Of a stretch of 64,000 bases of DNA, positions 36,654-46,900 are shown piece by piece. Location of the stretch: assembly GCA_017469625.1 (NCBI GenBank), contig JAFUGA010000018.1, forward strand, positions 124,001-188,000, read 5' to 3'. Both the position numbers and the translations under genes were made by a program. The notes under the pieces were generated by a model. The model was not told the origin of the DNA, made no database searches, and saw nothing but the letters and a program-made list of their open reading frames with translations. Source of the DNA: Bacteroidales bacterium. GTDB taxonomy: Bacteria; Bacteroidota; Bacteroidia; Bacteroidales; P3. How positions within the stretch are numbered: the first letter of the stretch is position 1; every line of letters starts with the position of its first letter.

Positions 36654-37613
36654 TTAGCGTTTTATATTGTTTATCTGTTTTATCTCTTTATCGTAAGCAT
36701 AGAAGAGTTTTTCTTCTTTTAGTATAAGATAGATAAGTATGGAGTTCATAACTACTATATCAAAAATAAAATACAACCAAACTTGATTTATAAAGATAGT
36801 AAAGAAAAGAAAGATAACCCTTGTATTGAACTGAAGTATATTTGTCAAAGGCATATATTTTTTGTTCTTTTCTCTTATCTCGCTACTCAAATCTGTAGGT
36901 ATTTTATTAGGATAGGCTGTTAGCAAAGTTTTGAAAAAAGATTTAACCTTTGTAGATAAGGTTTCTTGTGTTTTTGTGTAGTTGCAGTAAAAGAACAGAG
37001 ATACTTTGGTAAATGGTTGTGAAGAAAATTTTATCTTCTTGTAATCTTCTTTTAGTTTATCGTAAAAATCGTGTTCGCTACCGTCTTTTCCTTTAACGAA
37101 GAACAAATGAACGTTTCTGTAATAGTCTGCCATAGCCGCTGCAAGTACGTGAGAGATACCAGCAAGTATTGCTATAGTCCAAATAAAATAAGGAGAGAAA
37201 CTACTGTAACGTAACAAACGCAAGACTAAACAAAGATATATAATTATAAACCAAATATCTCCAGCCAAACCATCAAGTATTCTACCCAATCTTGTTTTGT
37301 TGTTGGTAAGTCTTGCAAGTTGTCCATCAGCACTATCAAAGGTATTGGCCAAGGTTAGCAAAAGCATACCTATTATATTTATCCAAAGATTGTTGTAAAT
37401 AAAAAGATAACTACCAAATGCACCAATAAATATACTTGCAATAGTTATCATATTTGGTGTAATTCCCAAAGGAATGGCAAGTTTCGCCCACAAAAAACCT
37501 ACTTTTCTTGTAAAATGAATATCTATCCATTCTTCGGTATCCTCGGATTTGAGTGAGGCTTGCAAAGATATATTTTCCGTGTCTGTATTATGTTCTTTAT
37601 CTTTTTGTTGCAT
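36654..37613 (-). CDS. CDP-alcohol phosphatidyltransferase family protein
   Basis: A 319-residue membrane enzyme of the family that moves a phospho-alcohol from a CDP carrier to an acceptor alcohol. The signature runs from Asp93: D93-S-A-D96-G97-Q-L-A100-R101, eight residues, then G110-R-I-L-D114. The fourth Asp of the consensus is expected at 118, but 118 is Gly and Asp is at 119. Several TM helices follow. Beside ino1 and a nucleotidyltransferase, the likely substrates are CDP-inositol or CDP-lipid with inositol phosphate. Confidence 0.88.
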   Translation of the reverse strand: MQQKDKEHNTDTENISLQASLKSEDTEEWIDIHFTRKVGFLWAKLAIPLGITPNMITIASIFIGAFGSYLFIYNNLWINIIGMLLLTLANTFDSADGQLARLTNNKTRLGRILDGLAGDIWFIIIYLCLVLRLLRYSSFSPYFIWTIAILAGISHVLAAAMADYYRNVHLFFVKGKDGSEHDFYDKLKEDYKKIKFSSQPFTKVSLFFYCNYTKTQETLSTKVKSFFKTLLTAYPNKIPTDLSSEIREKNKKYMPLTNILQFNTRVIFLFFTIFINQVWLYFIFDIVVMNSILIYLILKEEKLFYAYDKEIKQINNIKR

Positions 37614-37638
37614 AATTATGTTTTATATTCTCTTTGTT

Positions 37639-39183
37639 TTAATTTATACCTGCTTTGTCTAAAAATCTTTTTGTAATCTCTTTGGCCGCCTGCTCTCTAC
37701 AAGATGAAAATGATGGAAAATCATTCATATCTATTATGAAGAAACAACCGTTTTTATCTATGATAGCATCTCCTCCATATATATCTAAATCCAACACTTT
37801 CGCTGCTTTCTGTACCTCTTTTGTAAATCTATCTTTGTCAAATGATATACGAGAATTACCAAAATTTATTTTATTATGAAATTTATCTTCACTTGGATAA
37901 TAAGAATAAAACCATTCGCTACCATTTACACCATAAAATTTTATAACATCGCCTTCTATATGTTTAGAAAGAACAGCCTTTTCTATACCTCTTTGTTTAT
38001 AGTTTTCCAACACTTTTTCTGCAGTAACAAAATCTTTTACCCTAACTACATCTATTTCTTCTACAGTTTGAAAATCTGCTCTTTTTATCCAAAAATCTCC
38101 TTCTTGTAACCAATATATATCTTTTAGATTGTAGTCTTTTGTATCTACCACAGTACTTTTTGCAATGGATATATTGTTTTCTTCAAGTTTCTTTGTCTGA
38201 ATAAGTCTATAACAATTTTTACAAGCAGTAGAAGAATTCACAACTATACTTCCCTGTTTTTCTCTTTCAGATAGATAATCTACAACCTTAGGATTTCTTG
38301 CCATAGATATAATATAAGGGTATGTTTTCATAGAAAAATCTATCTCACTTTCGTTTTGTTTATCCACATCATAACCCTGCAAACGTAAATTCTCTATAAC
38401 AGAGTTTAATATCTTATCATCTTTATCTTCAGAGTTAGGAGAATATTCTGAAAAACGACCTAAAGCAAGTATAGGCTTTTTCTGTAAATCCAAAAGTCGT
38501 TCTGCCTTTTTTATATCTTCTACATGGTCTATATCTATTACTTTTCCAAAAGAAAAACTACAAACATTCAATTTCTCTGAAACCAACATTCTTTGATAGT
38601 TTCTCATTCTGGAAACGTTGTTATTTATAGCAGTATCTACCACTTGAAGAGCCTTTTCTCGCAAACAATATATACCAGCAGATACACTGTTTATTTTTTC
38701 AGAGGTTCTTTCGTCTAAAAATGCAGTAATCTTATTATCATCGTTTATTTCTATAAACAGAGGTTTTTCATCATCAATAAATTTTGTTGTAGCCATTAAA
38801 GCATCTACTTGTTTATTGGTTTGGAAAGAGGAGATATATTTTTTGAAATCTTTTTCACTGAAAATAGTATCTACTGTCGTAAGGCAACATTCTGAAAAAG
38901 AAGAGTGATGAATGATATTCCAAAAACTATGCAAAGAAGACGGTGTACTTTTTACTATAAGGTTTATTTTAACGTTCCAATCTCTCTTATCCAAAAACTC
39001 CTTTAACTCTTCACTCTCTTCATTTATAATAATAGAAATCTGTTCTGCATCATTATCTTTAAATATTCTTATAAGTCTTTCTATCAAATATTCATTATGC
39101 AACCTAACTAAAGGTTTCTCACTTTTAAAACCTTCTTTTCTCAAACGAGAACCCTCACCTGCTGCTATTATTGCGTAATTCAT
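37639..39183 (-). CDS. Nucleotidyltransferase/ATP-grasp fusion protein in inositol-lipid operon
   Basis: A 514-residue soluble two-domain protein. Residues 1 to about 230 are an NTP transferase: YAIIAAGEGSRLRKEG (loop 7-14), then KPLV, a catalytic-region LTTVDTIF, and SVSAGIYCLRE. The rest looks like an ATP-grasp enzyme. IVVNSSTACKNCYRLIQTKKL and ISIAKSTVV resemble its pre-ATP and hinge region, and FFIIDMNDFPSFSSCREQA (481-499) is the metal-binding DxNxFP end motif, similar to ITPK/RimK-like enzymes. Inference: the first domain may make CDP-inositol; the second may phosphorylate or ligate an inositol-linked substrate. The substrates are unproven. Confidence 0.75.
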   Translation of the reverse strand: MNYAIIAAGEGSRLRKEGFKSEKPLVRLHNEYLIERLIRIFKDNDAEQISIIINEESEELKEFLDKRDWNVKINLIVKSTPSSLHSFWNIIHHSSFSECCLTTVDTIFSEKDFKKYISSFQTNKQVDALMATTKFIDDEKPLFIEINDDNKITAFLDERTSEKINSVSAGIYCLREKALQVVDTAINNNVSRMRNYQRMLVSEKLNVCSFSFGKVIDIDHVEDIKKAERLLDLQKKPILALGRFSEYSPNSEDKDDKILNSVIENLRLQGYDVDKQNESEIDFSMKTYPYIISMARNPKVVDYLSEREKQGSIVVNSSTACKNCYRLIQTKKLEENNISIAKSTVVDTKDYNLKDIYWLQEGDFWIKRADFQTVEEIDVVRVKDFVTAEKVLENYKQRGIEKAVLSKHIEGDVIKFYGVNGSEWFYSYYPSEDKFHNKINFGNSRISFDKDRFTKEVQKAAKVLDLDIYGGDAIIDKNGCFFIIDMNDFPSFSSCREQAAKEITKRFLDKAGIN

Positions 39184-39196
39184 TTTTTCTTCTCCC

Positions 39197-41758
39197 TTAG
39201 AAAGTAAATCTTAGTCTAAATCTTATACCCCATTTTGCTATACCAGGGTGTTCCAAATAAGTAAAACGTCTAACATAATCCACTCTAAGCACTTTAAACA
39301 AATTATCTATTCCCACGTTTGCTTCTAAATATGGAGTATTATCTAAATAGTAAGTCTTGTACTCACCGTTATTGTCTTTAGAAAAGTCTATAAGTTCTGG
39401 GTTATTTGCAGAAGGACGATTGTCTTTAGTAATTCCTCCCCATATAGCCTTAACAGCAAATACTTCTCTAAGTTTCAAATGTTTTACAAGTGGAATTCTG
39501 TTGAAGATATAACCGTTGAAATTATAGTTAAACACCATCTGTCCATAGTAATCACTGACAAATTCAAAGTAATTCATAAGGTTGAAAGATTCATCTTGAT
39601 ATGCCCAATTCTGGTTGGCTTGATGAACGAACAACAACGGATAAGCAGCCTTTCCAAACACTTTTCCACCCTCTAAAGTAAGGTCTGCAAAACCAAAATT
39701 CAAAATAAACCAACGTTTGTTTATGCTTGCTTTCAGTTTATGGAAAGTGTAACTTGCGTCAAGTATATCTGCTGCGTATGAATAATTGATAGTGTATATA
39801 GGAGCAGTGGAATTGGTAGTCATACGGTATTTTTGAGATTGTATAAACTGTTCATTTTTTGCGTATCTCAATTCTAAATTGAATGTAGTCGTCTTTATGG
39901 GGTTGTAAGTCTTTGTTCCATCATAAGAAGTAAATGTTAGCATAGCCAAAGGTTCCATTTCAAAATATTCTACTCTGAATTTGGTAGAAAATTGCTTCAT
40001 AGTTTCATACCAATATTCTGCATACAACTTTGTATTCAAAGTCATCATATCTATATTTCCTCTATTGAATGAAAGGAAAAGTCTATCGTATGTTCCCATT
40101 AGAAGTCTTTGACCCGGTATTTCTGTGTTGTGTTCTATACCTACAGTAAGTAAGTTTATTGGAAACTCCCATTGGTGATACAGTTTATCGGCAAAACTGT
40201 ACATTACCTCTGCATTGTATTTTACTTCTTTGTCTTTAGTTCCATAAGCCACAAATCCGTTTAAGAACCAATGTTTATTGAAATTTACATTAGTTTTTCC
40301 ACCCACACGAAAACGAACACCCTCAACAGAGTTCCAACTTAGAGTATTTTCTACAGGACCATAATCAAACCAACCCAAATCTACATAACCTGAAACAAAG
40401 GCCATAAGTGTGTTCATAATGATTTTGTAACCTGTAAAGTTGTTCAATTTTGAAGGTATATCGTATGTATTTTGTTCATTTGTAGTTAGAGGACTTATTC
40501 TATTTTCTTCCCACCAAGAATTTGTCCTTTTATTGTAACCATCTACCCTTGTAGTTACATCGTTATTTGTATAGAATTTATCGCCAAGATTTTTTCCAAA
40601 AACATAGTCTGAATAGAAGATTTGTTTCTTTCCATACATATTCATACCATAAAAAGAACCGTCAAGCAATGTTTTATCCTCAACCAAACAAAGTTGTCCG
40701 TCTATTCTCTCATATTCTTGCCAAACAGAAAGATTTTTTACGAAATTTATACTTGATTTTTTTGGAAAGTCCAGGAATATTTTCTTTACAGCATAGTTAG
40801 AATCCTTTGTTATCCAAAGTTTTCCACTGAAACCTATATCTCGCATATTTGCAGGATTAAAAGCCAATACTATGCAACTATCACCTTTCAGTTCTGTAGT
40901 ATCTGTAATAAAAAACTGATAAAAACGTGTTCCGTATGAAGCCAAAGGAGATACTATATCATTACTCAACAAACGTATATAATTATCATAAACATTTATC
41001 TTGCCAAAAGCATCTGTGAGCATAAACTCCACTGTCTGAGGTTCAATAAACTTACTCAATGCAAGAGTTTTTTGTCCCATCAACATACTTTTTTGACATT
41101 CTGGCTTCTTTCTATATTGCTTTTCAAACAATTGTTCCATGAAATAAACAGGCATATATTTCCTTTCATCAAATTCTGAAGTTTGCAGATTATCAAAAAG
41201 AAAGCCCATTTTTTTGAATGCTATGTTGTTTCTCAAAGAATCATTTATACCAAGCAAGGAAAGTTCTGTTTTTTCGTGAGAACGATATTGATAAAAAGAT
41301 TGATTAGTTATGTTGTTCTGGTCTTTATGTGCTTGCACATTTTCCATAAGTATGACAGCAGGATTGTTTTTTCTGGAATATTTTTCTCTTTTCGCCACAA
41401 CTTTTGCTTCTGATAACTGTGTAGAAACAGGTTTCATATCTATGTTTAAGCGTTGTGTTTGATGAGGTTTTATTTTCTGTTTTACAGTTTCATAACCTAT
41501 GAATTGGAATATAACAGAATCAAAATTTTGTGCTACCTTTAATGTATATACTCCTTCTACATTGGTCATCGTACCTTGAGCAGAAGAAGATTTAGAATTG
41601 GTTGAGATATTCACAAACGGCAATGGTTCACCTGTTTTAGCGTCTTTTATTATTCCTGTAATGACTGTATTTTGTCCAATAAGATTAAAACTCAGACAAA
41701 TACAAACACAAAAAAACAGAACAATATATTTTATTTTACAAAATATCATTTCTTTCAT
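39197..41758 (-). CDS. DUF5686-type outer membrane protein with carboxypeptidase-regulatory-like domain
   Basis: An 853-residue exported protein with signal peptide (IVLFFCVCICLSFNLIGQ). A CarboxypepD_reg-like domain (about 31-115: TGIIKDAKTGEPLPFVNIST...GVYTLKVAQ...FIGYETVKQKI) is followed by the DUF5686 block starting near QLSEAKVVAKREKYSRKNNPAVILMENV. The C-terminal half has alternating aromatic strands and ends in RLRFTF, a barrel-type C-terminus. It is the first gene of the inositol-lipid operon, 13 bp upstream of the fusion gene. A role in placing lipids or glycans at the outer membrane is only inferred. Confidence 0.82.
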   Translation of the reverse strand: MKEMIFCKIKYIVLFFCVCICLSFNLIGQNTVITGIIKDAKTGEPLPFVNISTNSKSSSAQGTMTNVEGVYTLKVAQNFDSVIFQFIGYETVKQKIKPHQTQRLNIDMKPVSTQLSEAKVVAKREKYSRKNNPAVILMENVQAHKDQNNITNQSFYQYRSHEKTELSLLGINDSLRNNIAFKKMGFLFDNLQTSEFDERKYMPVYFMEQLFEKQYRKKPECQKSMLMGQKTLALSKFIEPQTVEFMLTDAFGKINVYDNYIRLLSNDIVSPLASYGTRFYQFFITDTTELKGDSCIVLAFNPANMRDIGFSGKLWITKDSNYAVKKIFLDFPKKSSINFVKNLSVWQEYERIDGQLCLVEDKTLLDGSFYGMNMYGKKQIFYSDYVFGKNLGDKFYTNNDVTTRVDGYNKRTNSWWEENRISPLTTNEQNTYDIPSKLNNFTGYKIIMNTLMAFVSGYVDLGWFDYGPVENTLSWNSVEGVRFRVGGKTNVNFNKHWFLNGFVAYGTKDKEVKYNAEVMYSFADKLYHQWEFPINLLTVGIEHNTEIPGQRLLMGTYDRLFLSFNRGNIDMMTLNTKLYAEYWYETMKQFSTKFRVEYFEMEPLAMLTFTSYDGTKTYNPIKTTTFNLELRYAKNEQFIQSQKYRMTTNSTAPIYTINYSYAADILDASYTFHKLKASINKRWFILNFGFADLTLEGGKVFGKAAYPLLFVHQANQNWAYQDESFNLMNYFEFVSDYYGQMVFNYNFNGYIFNRIPLVKHLKLREVFAVKAIWGGITKDNRPSANNPELIDFSKDNNGEYKTYYLDNTPYLEANVGIDNLFKVLRVDYVRRFTYLEHPGIAKWGIRFRLRFTF

Positions 41759-41815
41759 TCAAGTTTTAGTATAATTTTTTTCTTTTTCCACCTTCAAAAA
41801 CGAAAAATGGATTTG

Positions 41816-41823
41816 CAAAGATA
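41816..41823 (-). promoter_or_regulatory. Promoter -7 box for the inositol-lipid operon
   Basis: The plus strand reads GCAAAGATA, so the minus strand carries TATCTTTGC, a strong TAnnTTTG match 58 bp upstream of the ATG at 41758. All six downstream genes run in the same direction with gaps of at most 66 bp. Confidence 0.65.
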
Positions 41824-42032
41824 CATATTTTTAATTTAATACTAAAAAAACAAGGTTTCATTTTTGCTGTTATAGAGTTCAGTTTTTCTGTTCTTAAATA
41901 CATAAAAAATATTCTTTACTACTTATATTTTGTTTTTTAATCCCGTATTTTTTAACGAAAATTTTAGAGAAATAAAAACTTATAACATTTTTATAAAATG
42001 TGTTTGTAATTTTGCCTTTATTTATAATACTT

Positions 42033-42160
42033 TTGTATCTCTTTATTCTAATTTTCTATTTCTTTGTTTTAGAATTCTATCTCTTTGTTTTAATTTTCTA
42101 AAACAAAGTTTCGTAAAAATCTTTCTTTGTTTCGTAAAATTAGAATAAAGTTTTAGAAAA
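42033..42160. repeat. 21-bp repeat array, locus 5
   Basis: Units TTCTATTTCTTTGTTTTAGAA and TTCTATCTCTTTGTTTTAATT are followed by reversed CTAAAACAAAGTTTCGTAAAA and then TTTCTTTGTTTCGTAAAATTAG. It lies between divergent promoters (inositol-lipid operon and tpiA). The remainder of 41824-42301 holds AT-rich DNA and a weak 9-bp hairpin (42231-42259). Confidence 0.88.
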
Positions 42161-42301
42161 CTACTTATTCGTTTAACAACATTATCTTTTGAAAAGAAAA
42201 AATCAAAATGAAAAAAGGTGAAAATAGTTTCAAAACAAGAAGAAAATAGTCTTGTTTTGCTGAAATAATAAACAAAAGATGGTTTTGTCATTTATTTTTT
42301 A

Positions 42302-42309
42302 TAAATTTG
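42302..42309 (+). promoter_or_regulatory. Promoter -7 box for tpiA
   Basis: TAAATTTG followed by CAA, 30 bp upstream of the tpiA ATG, matches TAnnTTTG. Confidence 0.6.
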
Positions 42310-42338
42310 CAACCTAAAACTTAATAAAACAAAAACAA

Positions 42339-43100
42339 ATGAGAAGAAGAATAGTAGCAGGCAATTGGAAGATGAATAAACAATTTGCCGAAGCAGATGA
42401 CCTGATAAATGGTATATCAGAACAGTTGAGAGAATTTGATACAACAGATGTAGATGTAATAGTTTGTCCTCCTTATCCTTTCTTGGAATTGGTTAGCGAT
42501 GTGGCAGAAGATGCAGAGTTTTTTGTAGGGGCTCAAAATGTGGCTCATTTTGATGACGGAGCATACACAGGCGAAGTATCTGCAAGTATGTTAAAAAGTC
42601 TTGGAGTAGATTATTGTATAGTTGGACACAGTGAAAGAAGAAAATATTTTTGCGAAACCAACGAACAAATAGCAGAAAAAATCAACCGTCTTTTGCAACA
42701 AGATATTACTCCTATTATATGTGTAGGAGAAAGCCTTGAAGAAAGAGAAGCAGGAAAACATTTTGATGTTATAAAACAACAAGTTACAGAAGGTATATTC
42801 CACCTAAAAGCAGACGATATGCAAAGATGTATAATAGCATACGAACCTGTTTGGGCCATAGGTACAGGAAAAACTGCTACAAAAGAACAAGCACAAGAAA
42901 TACATGCCTTTATCCGTAACCTTATTACAGAACACTATAATGACGATGTAGCACAAGAAGTTTCTATTCTTTATGGAGGAAGTTGCAATCCTAAAAACGC
43001 AAAAGATTTGTTTGCAATGCAAGATGTAGATGGAGGATTGATAGGTGGTGCTTCTTTGAAAGCAAAAGATTTTATAGAAATAGCATGTAGTTTCGAATAA
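42339..43100 (+). CDS. tpiA: Triosephosphate isomerase
   Basis: A 253-residue glycolytic enzyme interconverting dihydroxyacetone phosphate and glyceraldehyde-3-phosphate. The active-site Lys is in AGNWKMNK (about 7-14), the catalytic His in VGHSERRKYF, and the catalytic Glu in AYEPVWAIGTGKTAT; the phosphate loops ILYGGSCNPKNA and GGLIGGASL are also present. It lies 6 bp upstream of prmA. Confidence 0.97.
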   Translation: MRRRIVAGNWKMNKQFAEADDLINGISEQLREFDTTDVDVIVCPPYPFLELVSDVAEDAEFFVGAQNVAHFDDGAYTGEVSASMLKSLGVDYCIVGHSERRKYFCETNEQIAEKINRLLQQDITPIICVGESLEEREAGKHFDVIKQQVTEGIFHLKADDMQRCIIAYEPVWAIGTGKTATKEQAQEIHAFIRNLITEHYNDDVAQEVSILYGGSCNPKNAKDLFAMQDVDGGLIGGASLKAKDFIEIACSFE

Positions 43101-43106
43101 AAAACG

Positions 43107-43952
43107 ATGAATTATATTCAGATTGTATTTTCTTTGAACAGGCAAGAAGAATGGAAAATTGACCTGTTCAAAGATTCTTTGTTAGATATAGGAGCAGATT
43201 CTTTTGTTGATACACAATATGGCTTTGAAGCATATTGTCCAGAGAAAGATTTCAAAGAAGAACTTTTGAAACCATTGATAGATAACTCTTTATTGGATAA
43301 CAAAGAAGATATTTCATATATTACAAATGTTATATTAGACCAAAATTGGAACGAAGTATGGGAAGAAACTTCGCCCTCTGTACGTTTTGGTAATGAATGT
43401 CTTATACGAAAAGACACTCACGAAAAAGACGATAACGTAACCTATGATATAATCATAAATCCAAAACAAAGTTTTGGTACAGCCACCCACCCTACTACTG
43501 CTATGATAATAAGGAGTCTTCTTTCTATGAAAACACTAAAAGGTTGTAGTGTTATGGATATGGGGTGTGGTACAGCGGTATTGGCTATTCTGGCGAAGAA
43601 AATGGGCGCTGAATACGTGGAAGCAATAGACAATGATACGTGGGCTTATAACAATGCTTTGGAAAACGTGAATAAAAACAATGTAGATATTTGTGTAAAA
43701 CTTGGTTCTTCAAATGAGATAAGTGAAAACAAATTGTTTGATATTTTTATTACAAATATCAATCTCAATATCCTAATGGATAATATGGAAAGTTTCACCT
43801 CTCATGTTAAAACAAAAGGTTTGCTTATTTTGAGTGGTTTTTATAAAACAGATGTAAAAGAGTTATGCGATAAAACAAAACCGTATGGTTTTACGTTTAT
43901 ATCTGAAAGTACTCAAGACGATTGGTCTGAAATTATATTAAGAAAGGATTGA
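43107..43952 (+). CDS. prmA: Ribosomal protein L11 methyltransferase
   Basis: A 281-residue SAM-dependent methyltransferase that modifies ribosomal protein L11. The N-terminal substrate-recognition domain is followed by the SAM loop VMDMGCGTAVLAILAKKMGA (about 152-170), then VEAIDNDTWAYNNALEN and the NINLNILMDNM region, where other PrmA proteins have N(I)xxxxL. Length and order fit PrmA. It shares a transcript with tpiA and the large secreted protein downstream. Confidence 0.93.
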   Translation: MNYIQIVFSLNRQEEWKIDLFKDSLLDIGADSFVDTQYGFEAYCPEKDFKEELLKPLIDNSLLDNKEDISYITNVILDQNWNEVWEETSPSVRFGNECLIRKDTHEKDDNVTYDIIINPKQSFGTATHPTTAMIIRSLLSMKTLKGCSVMDMGCGTAVLAILAKKMGAEYVEAIDNDTWAYNNALENVNKNNVDICVKLGSSNEISENKLFDIFITNINLNILMDNMESFTSHVKTKGLLILSGFYKTDVKELCDKTKPYGFTFISESTQDDWSEIILRKD

Positions 43953-43954
43953 AA

Positions 43955-46900
43955 ATGAAAAAGGTTTTAGTGTTTGCATTTTTTGCAATAATATTTGCAA
44001 GTAGTAATGTATTTTCTCAAAGATTTGCTGGATTTTCTGGAAACAACGACAAGTATATTTCAGAATTGGAAGAGTTGTACAAGACTGACGCAAATATGAA
44101 CAAGGAACAGAAAAAAGAATGGGAATCCTTGATACAAGTATATGATAGTGTTTGGAATACATTTAATTCTACTCACAAGAGAGATATTGTAAAACTATCC
44201 CAATTGATGCTTAAAAAGAACATAAGAGCAAGGAATGGTTTTTATCAATTTTTGCAAACACAGGTGGCTTTTACTTATTCCAAACAGTCTGCCGAAAGTT
44301 ACAATCAATGGTTAAAAGGTATGCAAAAGTATTTATCAGAGCATAATATAAAGATATATAACGATGCTATGGTGGCTACTTATAACCTTTTGTCAAAGAA
44401 TTGTATCTATCTTTCCAATCAAACAAAGTGGTCATTTGATGATAACGCTCGTTACATATTCAGAGAAGACACTGCAAGAGGTGTTTATGCAGATTTCTCT
44501 TCACCTATCAACCTTACATACGCAACAAAAAAAGATAGCAATACTATATATAATACTATTGGAAAAGTATTTCTAATGGAGGGTCAATGGGAAGGAGAAA
44601 ACGGAGTAGTAAATTGGCAAAAAGCAGGTCTAAATCCAGATAGTGTTTTTGTCAATCTAAAGAAATACAACGTCATTCTTAAGAGTCCGGGATTTATGGC
44701 TGACAGTGTAATATTTACAAACAAAGAATATTTCTCTCATACCTTAGAGGGTTCTTTTGAAGATGTGTGCACAGACAAAGTGGCTGGAACTTCTAAATAC
44801 CCTCAATTCAATTCTTATAAACGTGAAGAAATAATAAAGAATATTTTTCAAGATGTAGATTATGTTGGAGGTTTTACACAACAGGGAGGTAGATTTCTTG
44901 GAACAGGAAGTCAGAAAGAACCAGCAAGACTTGTCTTTTACAAAGAAGGAAAAGTCTTTATGGTAGCAAAAGCCATTGCTCACCCATTTTCTCGTGATGG
45001 TATAATAACACAAGATTGTCAAGTAACGTTTTACGTTCAAGAAGATTCTATCTACCACCCTGGTTTAAAGATGAACTATAACAAATCTACACGTCAAATC
45101 TTATGTTCAGACAATAAAGTAGGTATTTCTGCTTCTCCTTGGATAGATTCTTATCATGCTATAGATATTTATACAGAAGCAGTCTATACAGGATTGGGAG
45201 AACATACTATAGAATTTACTTCTATCAAAGGACCGTCAAAGAAATCTTTTGCAACCTTTGAAAGCAACAATTATTACTCTGATATGCGTTGGTACAAAAT
45301 TCAGGGAGTAGATGAAATAAGTCCTCTTTATAGAGTAAAAGCCTACACAGATAAATATGGAAAAGAACAATTTACAGTAAAACAATTTTCTAAATTTACA
45401 GGCTTGGATATTACTCAATGCAAACTTCTTCTTATGAACTTATCCTTAAATGGTTTTATGAGTTATGAAAGTTATAGAGAAACTGCCATAGTAAAGGAAA
45501 AACTTTACGACTACATAAAAGCAAATCAAAAACGAAAAGACTATGATGCACTTCGTTTCCTTTCTTCAACAACAGACGGCGAAGCAAATGCAGTGCTGAA
45601 TATTTATGATATGGATTTACGTCTTAGTGGTGTAGAAACATTCTCTTTAAGTGACTCTCACAGTGTAGCCATAACACCTTTAAACGGTAAAATGGTTATG
45701 CAGAAAAATAGAGATTTTTCATTTGATGGTTCTATAGCAGCAGGACGTTTTAGAATGGCAGGAGTAAATTGTAAGTTCTCTTATAAAGATTTCCTTATAG
45801 ACTTACCTCAATTGGATTCTATGAGATTTTTCGTCCCTTCTTTCAATGATACTAATACTTTAGTAATGATACAAACTCCTATACAAAATCTACAGTGTCA
45901 AATGGTTATAGATTCTTCTAATAACAAGAGTTCTATAAAGAAGATAGACGGTTATCCTATGCTTACTTCACTAAAAAATTCTTATGTTTATTATGATTAT
46001 CCTCATATACAGAAAAGTGTTTATCATAGAGATAATTTCTACTATGAATTAGAGCCTTTCGTAATCAAAAATATGTTTTCATTCAAAACAGATAGTTTAA
46101 AACTTAAAGGAACTTTGAAATCTGCAGGTATTTTCCCTGATATAGATGAAAAACTTGTTGTTATGAGGGATTATTCTTTAGGATTTAAGAAAGATTTGGA
46201 CGCAAAAGGTTTGCCTGTTTATGGAGGTAAGGCTACTTATCATAATTCTATAGACCTTAGTTGCAATGGTCTTTTAGGAACAGGAGAATTTGTATATGGA
46301 GCATCTAAATCTATTTCTAAGATGTTTGTCTTCCACCCAGACTCAATGTTTTGTAACACTGAAAAGTTTGACTATACTTCCCCTGAAGTTCATGTTACAA
46401 AAACAGCAGAGCATATGTATCCGCACTTAGATTATATGATAGTAGAACAGAAAGCAGAACCGTTTAATATGTACGCATCAAATAACTCTAATCATAAAGG
46501 ATACTTAAAGGTAACTTCATCTTCACTTATGGGTAGCGGAGAAAACAAAACCAATGAAATGATAGTTGTTGCCGATGATTTCAAATACTACCCAGATAGT
46601 TACACTTCAGATTCTGCAACCTTTACCCTACTTTCTTTAGATGGTAACAGTGTAGCATTCAAAGCAAACAATGTAAAAGCCAATGTAAGTCTTAAAGCAA
46701 GAAAAGGAGAATTTACAGCAAAATCTGGCTTACAGAAAAACGAACTTCCATACCTTGAATACGAATGTTTTGTAGATAGATTTTCATGGGATATGAACGA
46801 AAAGTTATTATCTCTTCAGAATTCTTCATCTACCAACGGTAATGGTTTTGAATCAAAAGATATAAACGATATTATAGATTTGGAACAACCAGGAGCAGAA

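Noticed and set aside
42231-42259. 9-bp hairpin CAAAACAAG/CTTGTTTTG upstream of tpiA as a terminator or riboswitch
   Set aside because: The stem is short and AT-rich, lies upstream of the tpiA promoter box and has no T tail, so it may be chance.
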